From NCBI GenBank assembly GCA_019096065.1, contig JAGUCH010000003.1:6076001-6140000 (forward strand): 64,000 nucleotides of DNA, given 5' to 3'. The notes beneath the pieces were generated by a model. It was not told the DNA's origin. It searched no databases and saw nothing but the letters and a program-made list of their open reading frames with translations. Of this stretch, positions 41,195-52,800 are shown in pieces. This DNA comes from Paracyclopina nana. Lineage: Eukaryota; Arthropoda; Copepoda; Cyclopoida; Cyclopettidae. Positions within the stretch are counted from its first letter, which is position 1; each line of letters begins with the position of its first letter. Both the position numbers and the translations under genes were made by a program.

Positions 41195-41345
41195 AGTTGG
41201 TGAATTCCTTTACTTTTTATTTGGCTTATTCCTTTACTTTTTATTTGGTGAATTCCTTTACTTTTTATTTGGTGAATTCCTTTACTTTTTATTTGCTAAA
41301 TTCCTTTACTTTTTATTTGGTGAGTTCCTTTCACTTTGAATTTGG
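41195..41345. repeat. Microsatellite-like array with about 24-bp unit
   Basis: GGTGAATTCCTTTACTTTTT-type units repeat about six times. The 68-codon frame with repeating SFTFYLVN peptides here is a by-product of the array. Confidence 0.85.
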
Positions 41346-42037
41346 TGAATTCCAACGTTTATTGCGCAAGAAACGGCGCGCTTTAGCATTGCCGTTGCTC
41401 TAGTTGACCGGCGCGCTTGAACATTACTCCGAGCGTTCGGCCGTTCGTATTTCTTTGAGAAATGCGAATTTTGACGGAGGTTTTGTTGTCTACATATATT
41501 GTTCCGTTTTTTCTCAGCTAGCTTCAGGAATGTCAAATGTGAAAGGTTGCGTGTTTATTTTTGACTAATTTAAATGCAATTTTTGGCCACTAGATGGAGT
41601 TCATGTATACTGTTGTTTGAGCACTTTAACCTTTAACACTTTTTATTTCATACCATATGGCTATATTAGATGCTCTTTTTGTCTAAGGTTCTCTAATAAA
41701 CTGTTTATTTACTATGTATGTGAATAAATGTTTGATTTTTGTAATGAATCTCAACTTATTAAGAGTCATGTCCCTTTTTGGTCTGAAATCCTTAAGTTCA
41801 CGGCCCCTTTCCTTGGCCAAGTATCACAAAAATTTTTATAACCTATAATACGATTTTCTAGTGTTATAATTCAGTTTACCGATCCGACTCAGCTTTTTAC
41901 GTCACAGTCTTTCTAAGCAATTTGGGGGATTTTAAATACTTGATGGCCCTGGAATCAAAGAGGGATTTTAACAAATACAATGCCCCTCATATTCCATTGA
42001 ACTAATCCAAATTCCAAAGAAGTTCAAAAAAAGAGAG

Positions 42038-42105
42038 GATCATCCTAGATTTGAACCTCAGACAGGTGGATCAGCATTCCAATGCTCTAACCACTATGGA
42101 TATAT
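42038..42105 (-). repeat. tRNA-like sequence, probable tRNA-derived SINE or tRNA pseudogene
   Basis: On the minus strand an A-box-like TAGTGGTTAGAGCA (42096-42083) is followed by an anticodon-arm-like TGGAATGCTGATCCA (loop suggests GCT) and a B box GGTTCAAATCT (42058-42048). The acceptor and T stems do not pair well, so a working tRNA is unlikely. Confidence 0.5.
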
Positions 42106-42184
42106 CATGAAAATTGCATGCTATGTACAGGATTTTACCATAATTTAAGCCAGATAAAGAAATCAAGAAAAGTTAAGGAATGAC

Positions 42185-42260
42185 TGGGGTTTGAACTCGT
42201 ACTACAGCCCTCGCAGGCTCGGGCTAGTAAAGCTGTACTCGAGTTTTCCCATTTTAAAAC
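42185..42260 (-). repeat. Second tRNA-like short repeat, with a dispersed copy
   Basis: Minus strand: a B-box-like GAGTTCAAACC (42198-42188) is preceded by AGCCCGAGCCTGCGAGGGCT, which can fold into an anticodon-like stem. About 46 bp (42260-42215) match 28689-28734 on the plus strand with few differences, showing that it is dispersed. Confidence 0.45.
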
Positions 42261-44430
42261 CCTCGCTCAGCTATTTAATGACCCTACTTTACGTGCCCCA
42301 GCTCAAAATAAATAACTATTTAAAAATCGCGTCGTAGAAAAGTTACACTAATTTCTAGCAACACGCCATACAAAGCAACGATGGTAAACGCAACATGCAC
42401 ATGGACTTTTTTTGTGACTCTTTTTGAGCAATTGCGACTTATATTTCTGCGGTAAGTTAAAAAAATAGTAAATAAATATTTTTATCTATCGCGGGAACGT
42501 AAAACCGGCCCGTTAAGTAACTGAGTGAAGACATAAAATTGGAGCAAGACTGAAAACTTGCTTTAAAAAAAAACTTATGGTACTGTTTTATGGCATAGCT
42601 TTCGTTGATTTATTTCCTATTCTTTAATTGAAAAAAGATCATGCAATCTAAGAGATGAGACCTTGCATTAATTAGAATCACCTGATCCATTTGTAAAAGT
42701 AATTTAATTTTGTGAAAGGGAGCCTAGTGTCAAAAATAAAACTTTAATAACCCCTTTTATTTTCATCTAGCTCTCTGACTTTAAAAAAGAATGTCTAATT
42801 TGGACTAAGCCAACCTAATTTTGTTGATTTTGAATAAAAATATTCGATACTCATAAAACATTTTTTTTCAGTAAGCTACTATAGATTTCAGACTATTTGA
42901 TTTTCTAATAGCATGCTTGATTTAAAAAAGATAATTTGATCTTTAATAAATATATGCAAATGGACTTATGCAGTTGCATCTTTCTTATAAAGTCATGAAA
43001 TTAATTATTATGAAACCTTCAGGATGAGAACTGTAATGTAAATTAATTATAAAAAGCTTTTTAAAGCTTTTTAGGTTTTTCTCCCTACATTTTTAAAGCT
43101 GGAACTCTTAATCTGAAATTTTTTGTGAGTTAAATATTGCTGCATTTTTAACGTCAATGAAAGTTTGAATACTCTTTTACTATTACATTATTTCAGTTAG
43201 TATATAATAATTGAATGTAAATATTGATAAAATCATTGTTACTGTTCATACTTTTTATGTCTAGTTTACTTAGTTAAAACTGAATTATGTAAACCTTTCA
43301 TAGTTATCGGATTTTTTTTTAAAAAAAAGCTATTTATTATTCAAGAGCCATTATAAGAAACAATCTTTCATCATCGTACAAATGAGTAATGACGCTGTTT
43401 CTCCGTAGCTGCATGTGGCGGGAGATTGAACTTTTCGAAATCACGCCCAAGTTCAGTGCCTTAAATAAATATTAGTTTTTTAAGTTGATTTCCAAGCAAT
43501 AAAATAAAATAAAATAACTAGATAGGCGCCCGAATAGAAGGCTGTATACGAAGTCTCTGTGAGCTTGATCTGGCGCTAATGCGTAAAATTAGCACACTCA
43601 TATCAATTTTTGCTAAGATAATTTGAGTTGATTTCCAAAAAAAATCCGCAATCGAGCCAGCGCAAGACCATTCAATTCATTTTTTGTTATTTTTTCCGGC
43701 CTCTTCCTTTATTAAGAACCCCAACAAAATGCTTATCTGTAGGTAATATCAAATTGTGATCGCAATCGCAGCCTCTTGCCCCTCTACGCTTCGCTCAGAA
43801 AATGCTATCATGGGCCACAATCAACTTTGTTCTATGTGAAAAAATGCCATAATTTGGAGGCCACTTTCCGCAGCAGACTAGTGAGCGACCAAAAACTGGA
43901 ACTTTCTGGAATTGGAAGCTTTCAGTGAGCTCTCCAAATTGGTAGCAAAAGAGAAAGCTGGAAAAAGCGCCAAAAGCAGAGTTATTCCGAGCTACAACGA
44001 CTAAATAGGCCATGATGCAAAGTTCAAGGACTATCAAAGAGAATACTTAAAAAATGACCCTTCCAGATAATTAAACGAAAGTTGAGCGTATGCGTTATTT
44101 TACACAACGTGACTAGATTTTCGTACTCTGGCAAGAACGAACACATCTGTTTCCTTATCGGATATTTTGGGATTATGAAAGAAAATCGAGCCGAAGGAAA
44201 AAATAATCCGCAATCAGGTTTTGAGTCCAAAAGATTATTTATTGTATAAATGGGCGCATGGCTCATTTATGCAACAATAAAATAAGGTGATTTTTCCAAG
44301 TGCTCAAGGCAAAGCAGCGAGGCATGCGGGTTACGTAATAAATGATATTAGGCATGGAGCAACGAAGGAAAAGGCTGGCAATCTGAGTCTGGTAGCGCTC
44401 TGCGTCCGCGCGGCGCGGCCTTACAACATT
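42261..44430. other. Gene-free AT-rich region upstream of the ATP-grasp gene
   Basis: About 2.2 kb with long A/T runs and no credible coding frame on either strand (the longest frames, about 80 codons, have no recognisable domain). Nothing else was recognised. Confidence 0.45.
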
Positions 44431-44434
44431 CTTG

Positions 44435-44474
44435 TATAAAAGCACGTTTTCTGTCTGCCGAAGTCTGCATTCAG
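44435..44474 (+). promoter_or_regulatory. Candidate core promoter (TATA box plus initiator) of the ATP-grasp gene
   Basis: TATAAAAG at 44435-44442 is followed by an initiator-like ATTCAGGA around 44470, 52 bp before the start codon at 44526. None of the other genes in the window shows such a clear TATA box, which hints at regulated rather than housekeeping expression. Confidence 0.5.
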
Positions 44475-44525
44475 GACTCTCACCATCTCAAATCAACATC
44501 GTCAACAAGTTACTCCACTCAAGTG

Positions 44526-46067
44526 ATGCCACCATTCAACGACGACGACGTTTTCCTCGACTTGGAGCCCGAGCCCCGCATCAAGGTAAGCAACAATAAT
44601 TAACGCAATTACGCTGCCCATTGGCGTCAACTGCATTTCTACGACTTTCTTTGCTCGCTCGCTGAAAGTACAAAGATTCTATAATTCATTCCTCTCGACG
44701 ACCCGAGTATTTTCCGAAATGCTAGTTAGCACCGGTTAAATGTGCATTTTGGAATGCGTGCGCGCGCGCAATGTGACCCACAACTGTACATGACCTATGA
44801 ACTTGTAGCTTAATCAATTATACTAAGCTTTGTTGCTGGCCCAGTATAGAGCTCCTTTCGAGCGACCTAGTTTTTTGCGCCTGTGCGTAAATATACGCGG
44901 GAGCACTACAATTCTTGGCCTTTTTTTCAGATTTTGCATGTTGTCGGGTCTCCAATGGATGAATTCAATTTCAATTTGAACATATTCTACTCGAGCTCCT
45001 TTGACACTGCACGAAATGCAGACTTTGACCACGAATGGTGCATAATTAGGCCCAGCGACAAAAAATGGGCGTTTGCTCAGAACCTCGACGCTGTCGTGGA
45101 CCTAGAAAGCCACATTCTGAAGAAAAATCCACTCGTGGAATGGTTTGACATGCCCATGGCCTTGAATCACATAACTACGACAATCCGGCCTACTTTCGTC
45201 AACCCTCACTTATTCTGCATTGAAGGAGCCACATTCTACAGGTACAAATCAAGTAGGAAACAAAACAAGTTTGCATAAATAATTGAAGACAACATTTTTA
45301 GGGGCCTGTTTGAAGCTCTCAAGATTCCATTCATTGGAAGCAGAATGCACCAAGTGGTCCTGGCCATGAATAAAGTCATGACTAGAGGTGTGATGATGGA
45401 GTGCGAAATTCCTTGTCCTCCAGGAAAAATCGTGCAGGCAGACACCAAGATAAGGGCTGATCAATTGGAATTTCCCTGCGTTGTCAAGCCCACAACGACG
45501 GAGAACTCTGTTGGAATGACTTTGGTAAAGGCTCCTCGTCAGCTCAAGTCGGCTTTGGAGCTGGCATTCAAGTACAGCAAGGATGTCATCGTGGACAGGT
45601 TTATCGAGGGGCGAGAGATTCGATGCTCCGTGATAGAGAGAGTTCTGCCTGACGGGTCCATTGAGCTGATTCCCCTTCCGCCCCAAGAGTATCACATCAG
45701 TACTGACAAAATCCGCTTGACCGAGGACAAGCTGCTCCTGGACCAAAATGGAATTCCCCTGGACAAGGCGCCTACTACCAAGACAAGCTTCTTGTCTGCA
45801 AGCGAGGAACCAGAGCTGATTTTCAAGATTCAAAGTATTGCTCTCAAGGCTCACAAGGCGTTGCAATTCAGAGACTTTTCCATGTATGATTTCCGGGTAG
45901 ATGCGGCGGGAAATCCCTGGGTTTTGGAGGCAAACTTGTTCTGCTCCTTTGGACCCAAAAGCATCCTATCGATTCAAGCATTGCACATTGGCATTGATGA
46001 TAAAGCTCTCTTCGACATTATGGCTAATAATGTGATTCGACGATCTTCTGCACCTGCTATTGCTTAA
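44526..46067 (+). CDS. D-alanine-D-alanine-ligase-like ATP-grasp enzyme
   Basis: ATP-grasp protein whose closest visible match is bacterial Ddl; the substrate in an animal is unknown. Exons 44526-44585, 44931-45241 and 45302-46067 give 378 aa with GT-AG introns of 345 and 60 bp. The order matches Ddl: an N-terminal domain, the central GLFEALKIPFIGSRMHQVVLAMNK block (whose last Lys matches the first ATP-grasp Lys), the ATP Lys in FPCVVKPTTTENSVGM, VDRFIEGREIRCSVIE, and the metal/substrate loop YDFRVDAAGNPWVLEAN with Asp, Glu and Asn in the expected places. After that Asn the usual PGMT is replaced by FCSFGPKS, so the acceptor pocket has changed. Animal-type introns argue against bacterial contamination. 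Horizontal origin is inferred. Confidence 0.85.
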
Positions 46068-46218
46068 CTCTTCACGACTTATTTATACTACTGCCTATTC
46101 GTAAATTCAATAATAAAGCAATTACGTGACCATGAACGGAGGAACTTCACGACCTTTACTCATGCCTTGTAATGCACAAAAAATGTGCCACTTCAGCAAT
46201 TGCACCATCATTCAACAA

Positions 46219-47711
<1,493 letters not shown>

Positions 47712-48615
47712 ATGCCAACCTTTCAAATGGGCCCCAAGAAATTGAATAAGCATGATAAGGCTGCCAAAAGACATGCCAAGGCCGCGTATCGAAGAAAACA
47801 AGAAGGCAACTCAAATAATGAAGGCGATGAATTTGACGATGATGTTCCCAAAATGAGGTTTCAACTGGAGAAATTCGGACTTGTCTTAAAAGAAGTTGAG
47901 GGTGATGGGTAATATTTTTTTCTTTTCCTCATTTGCGTTGCCGCTATAGCTTGGCAATAATGGCTGCCAATCATTCCGAGTTATTGAAATCAATTTATCT
48001 GATTGCAGAAATTGCCTGTTTAGAGCACTGTCTGATCAGCTCTATGGTACGCCCGAAAAGCACGCCAAGCTGCGCCAAGATGTTGTCGACTTCATGCGAC
48101 AGAATAGTGCTGACTTTGAGCCATTTCACTCAGACGAGAGAATTTCATTTTCATCTCACCTTGACTTGCTTTCTCGAGATGGAACTTATGCTGAAAATGA
48201 TGCTCTAGTTGCTTTCGCTCGAGCCTACGAGGTCACTATAGTCATCCATCAGTTGAACGAGCCTTTATGGAAAATACACAGTGGGAATCCCTCGGCCACC
48301 AAAGAGCTTCACATCTCATACCACAATGGTGATCATTATAACTCGGTCAGAAGAAAGGGGCAATTAAACACTGGTCAGCCTCCAGACATAAAAATCAATG
48401 TGCTCGATACTGAATCTGCTCCTCAGGAGGGACATTTGTGGAGTGAAAGTGGAACTGGGAGTAGAATTTTCGGTCCTGAAGCCTCGAAAGAGGCTGTCAA
48501 AGGACGAAAAGGGATGTCTGCTAAAGCTAGGAAAAAATATGACAAGAGGAGAAATCAAGGCCAACAAGGCTCAGACGATGATACCATTCCCGCCATGGAA
48601 GCTCTGTCTTTGTGA
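47712..48615 (+). CDS. OTUD3: OTU-domain deubiquitinase OTUD3
   Basis: Cysteine protease that removes ubiquitin chains. Exons 47712-47908 and 48009-48615 give 267 aa. The OTU core is DGNCLFRAL, with the catalytic Cys created across the intron (GG|A AAT TGC), Asp upstream, and the catalytic His in GDHYNSVRR. VVIHQLN-like text (IVIHQLNEPLWKI) is characteristic of OTUD3. The C-terminal LWSESGTGSRIFG block aligns with the human tail. The protein is shorter than human OTUD3 (398 aa), and I see no UBA-like helix bundle between OTU and tail, so that part seems lost. MGPKKLNK at 47727 is an alternative start. Confidence 0.93.
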
Positions 48616-48726
48616 TTTTTATAATGGGGTTTATTTAGCGAAATTCTCACAATGAACAATATAATGATTTTTTCCCATTTGAAAATGCATACACTCAGTG
48701 CGCCAACAATGTAATTGTAAGATTTT

Positions 48727-49536
48727 TTAGTAGAAGAAAAGCCTTTCTCTAGCTGTATGAGAGAGTGAGGACCATGACCTTTTGATGTGCAGGTACTGGA
48801 AAATAGCCCTCATGCAGACGATCATTCCAAAGGCTGTGAACAACCACCACAACCAGGTGTTGTCAGAGTTGGACGCAAAATCCGTGGAATGTTTGACAAT
48901 CAAAGTCCATTTGGCCAACGAGAGGCCAAATCCAGCCAAAGCGCCGTACCTACGAATAGCACAGCGTTGATGAGCTAATTAGGGCAATTAATTATTGATG
49001 TGCTCACCATGCTGCAATAGTTCTGCAAAAGCACATGATGAGTAAGAATCCAATCCAATTGAAGAGGAAAGAGGTGGTGAATGCAGTGAAGAAAACAAAG
49101 TCACTGCCCAGTAGAGTAGAATCAGCCACATCTCCACTTCCACTAGCCGCATCATCGTCCAAAGGGAAAGTGAGGAGGGTGAATCCAGGCAAATGGCTCC
49201 GACGACCTCGTCTAACCTCGAACTCTTCACTGCTTGACTCCTCATTATCCTCGGGATGCGTCGATCCCACTGGAATGTGATTAGGGTCAAGTTTCCCTGT
49301 TGGTTAATGAGATGGTTAGGTTTTAGCATAAGCTAAAATGGTCAGACAGTACCTTTTGTCAATTCTGACTCCTCGTAAGTAGGCAAAGCACTAGCCACTT
49401 GGTAAGCAGGTGGCAAGTCATCAGTGTAGTAATCTGGGGGTGGCTCTGGTATGTGCCTAGGCTCCACCGGAGCCTGATTATCCGAGGCCACAACAAAAGT
49501 GGCCTCGTCATTGACGGAAAATTGCTTATTATCCAT
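48727..49536 (-). CDS. NDFIP: NEDD4-family-interacting protein (NDFIP1/2)
   Basis: Endosomal/Golgi membrane adaptor that recruits and activates HECT ligases of the NEDD4 family. Exons 49536-49353, 49296-49008 and 48949-48727 give 231 aa. The N-terminal cytosolic part has PY motifs (PPPDYY, LPPAYQ, LPTYEES), which bind WW domains. Three hydrophobic segments follow: DFVFFTAFTTSFLFNWIGFLLIMCF, a short helix at LAGFGLSLAKWTLIV and LWWLFTAFGMIVCMRAIF, as in all NDFIPs. The acidic Ser/Glu stretch after exon 1 is a probable phospho region. It converges on OTUD3 with 111 bp between stops. Confidence 0.94.
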
Positions 49537-49826
49537 AATGCCCACAGCTATTCACTGTCAGCCATGTTTTTCTCCTCTCTGCTCTGAAGCTCTGCTTAGA
49601 GAATGTGTAGAGGGAAAGCAAACTTTGTCCGAGCTGGGACACAGTTGGCCTATGATACGAGAGAGAAGCCTGAATTTGTATTTGGTAAAACCGTCGTATT
49701 TGCGTGTACAAGGCCTCTTTAACGCACATAGGCTTGGAGAGAACAAAATTAGAATGAAGGCAGCTTTTACGCCGTAAAATAGGAAATAAGTGTGTGACCA
49801 GATTGTATTTCTTTGGTTCGGTTCGC

Positions 49827-52800
49827 TTAATCGGTTAACCAGTCGTCTGGTTTCCACAAAATTGCATATAACATACTAGAATCATGATCTTCGTCATCTG
49901 TGTCTGTGATGTAAGGATTGCCCGTTACATACCGCTCAATCAGGCCACGATATCCTTTGCCAAGGGTTACAATCATGCTAGAATCTTTTGAAGGCCAGTT
50001 GACAGACACAATGGACTGAACTTCGTCCGAAAAAGGCCGGAAAACTGTGATTGGCCTCAGCGTTTCAGCCTCGGTTATGATCAAGCAGCCCCAAGAGGTG
50101 CCCACGTATAGTTTTTGGTCGAACGTAGTCAATGAGATTACTTGACATCGAGCAGGGCTGAAATGCTCATCAATGGCAATAGTCTTCAAAGACTCAGAGC
50201 ATGGCACCAATTTGGAGCAATCGAGCTTATTCTTTATCACTTTATCCTCCCACTGATAAACATAGTAACCAGGGTACAAGAACGTCCATACCATGTTATC
50301 GCTGCCTGTTTCGTTGGCAACAACCTGAAAATAAACGTTTTACTTGGTTTCCAAATAGATAGAGTTTCACATAATATATTTTATTGAAAGCTGATGCTTT
50401 TTAAATCGCCTAGGGACATATATTAGACAATTTTAAAGGCTCAATCGAGATATAAAGAGGCAATGGGCAAAAACGATGGTCGATTTAGAATTGTCTATTA
50501 ATATATGTATATATAGCAAAAAGGGTTATTTTGGGTCAGTTTATGGAGGGTTAAGATTAAAGTAATAATGCCTCTAACTTATTTCAGTAAGAAATAAAGA
50601 AAATTGCATGCAATCGTAACCCTCCATAAACTGACCCAAAATAACCCTTTTTGCTATTTCTTTATGCTGAACATGGTAATAACAAAAACCACTTTAAACT
50701 TAAAACAAAATTACTATCAAAAAGCTCGATTGTACCCTTGTAAAGTTTCATTAGGGACTTTCTCTCTGTCCGGTTTATATCAGGCGCTAAATCAATTACA
50801 TAAATATCACAACTACAAGTTGTATAAGCTGTTGCGCTTGCGCGAAGCAACATAAAATCACAATTTCATGGTCTAGACTGCATATGAACTAGAAAGCACT
50901 TGTTATTCATAACAAAATTATGACATTATGCCCATTACACTTTACTTTCTACACTAGATAAAGATTTTGCATTTAATAATTAGTCAATGCGACTTACTTG
51001 CAAAACCTCAACGTTGTCGATGACTGGATCGTTATGATTAATGACTTGCTGACTAGTAACAACTCCATCTTTCAAGGAAAAAACTGAAATGGCGCCATGT
51101 GAAAGCCCACACCATATTTCGAGCGACGTTTCTGATACCAGGGAAGCCACTGAGTGAATGCAAGAATCGGCACCCAATTCAGTGACCAAAAACGTTCCTT
51201 CTCCCCCTGATGAAGCGGACGGTGTCACTTCGTTGTCGCACAAAAATAGACGCCCATTATGCATAGCCACGCCCACACGTTGAATATTCTTAAAGTAATG
51301 AATGCTCCGTACTGGACTAGGCTCTTCATGCACATCAGGCTCCATTTTGTAGCTGAAAATGAGGCCAAAGTTGCTCGAATCAAAAGCATGAATCAAGCCC
51401 GCATTGTCCCCGATCCATATGTGATTTTCCACTTGGCATAATGAGGTGATGGCATCAACTTTATCCCCACTTTTGATGATAACATCTTCTTGCCAGCCAC
51501 CGTCAGAAAGTAGATCAAGCACATGTAATTGGGATTTGTCGGTGAATCCAGAGCTCAATGAGATCCATAGCTTGTTATTCTTAGCGAATGCAGCAGAGGA
51601 GCATGACCCTAGAAGAAAATGACACAATTGTTCATTTCTATGTGATGCAAGAATATCAAAGATGTGAAAGAGCAGAGCCAAAATTGTGAGAAAATAGCAC
51701 CTTGGTCCAGGCTGACAACGTCCATGAGATGCAGAAATTCAGGCGCGGAAGCAATGCTGACAATTTGCGAGGCTGAAGGCCTGTGACGTGGTTGCTGCGA
51801 CCAGCAAACGACCATGAGGTCCAAAAGGTAGGTGGGATACACCAGTTCTCGTGAAGTCAAAGGAGGTCGGCCTCCCTCGAGTATCAGCTCTTTTACTGTT
51901 TCGTACCCAGCAAATGGCTGCTGCAAGGTCAAGAGCTCATAGATAAACATTCCAAAACTGAAGCAATCCACTTTCTCCGTATATTCCTCTTCCCCGTTGT
52001 ACTTGACTATTTCAGGTGCCATGAACCCTTCAGTGCCACCAAAGCCCTTTGTCCCAGTTGGCAATGTTGGCCTGCTTATGCCATAGTCTGCCAACCTCAC
52101 GTGGACCTCCTGATCTCGCCTTACTTTCCTGGGTGAATCTAAAATTGAAAGCTGGTTGCACATTTCAAGTCGCTTCTTTTTAGACAACGTTCTTACCAAT
52201 GGCATCCTTGCTGAAAGGCTCAGGGAACATCCATGTGAGAACATTCTCAGACTTCAAGTCTCGATAGATGATATGTTGTTGATGCAAGTACTCCAATGCC
52301 TTTGCTACTTGTAAAATCACCAATTGGCAAGTCTTGGCACTAAGTTTATCACCTGATCGCCTATAGTGTTTCAGTTGGGTATCAAGAGCTCCGAGGGGAG
52401 CCAGCTCTAAAACGATTGCCAATGGGTTCACGCAAATGCCCACTAAAGGCACAATATGACTGTGCTTCAAGTGAATCAACACGCTCAGCTCCTGTCTGGC
52501 AGTGCAATAAGATTTGCTCGCATACTGTTGAGGATCTCGGTCCCACTTGGCCTTTGCAGCTTCATATGCAGCCATGCTTGCATCATCGGCATTCGATCCA
52601 GGATCAAGAGGCTGCAGCAGTTTTAAAGCCACGTTTTTGGGACCTGATAGGCCTCTAGGCTTGCAAACTGCTTCATAAACGAATCCAAAGGCTCCTCTGC
52701 CAATCAATCCTCCACGCTTTATCACCTCACTTGAAATTCTGAGGCGGTCTTCAAGGTCAAGAAACACAGTGTCGGGGGCAATTTGGCCCAAAACCAGGTC

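Larger units (their letters stand above)
36981..41810. mobile_element. 4.8-kb unit with perfect 20-bp terminal inverted repeats, filled with satellites
   Basis: AAAGGGGCCGTGAACTTAAG at 36981-37000 is repeated exactly in inverse at 41791-41810. Between them lie three tandem arrays and no coding region. The inverted match stops sharply at 20 bp and the outer flanks do not match each other, so the target duplication is absent, degenerate or very short. The superfamily is not assigned. Confidence 0.65.

Noticed and set aside
37375..41345. CRISPR-like regular repeats
   Set aside because: Units are contiguous tandem satellites, without unique spacers, in animal DNA.
41197..41403. 68-codon frame with repeating SFTFYLVN peptides, looking like a membrane protein
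   Set aside because: It is produced by the 24-bp tandem array.
45249..45866. 205-codon minus-strand frame
   Set aside because: Antisense to the Ddl-like exon 3. No recognisable domain and no splice partners.
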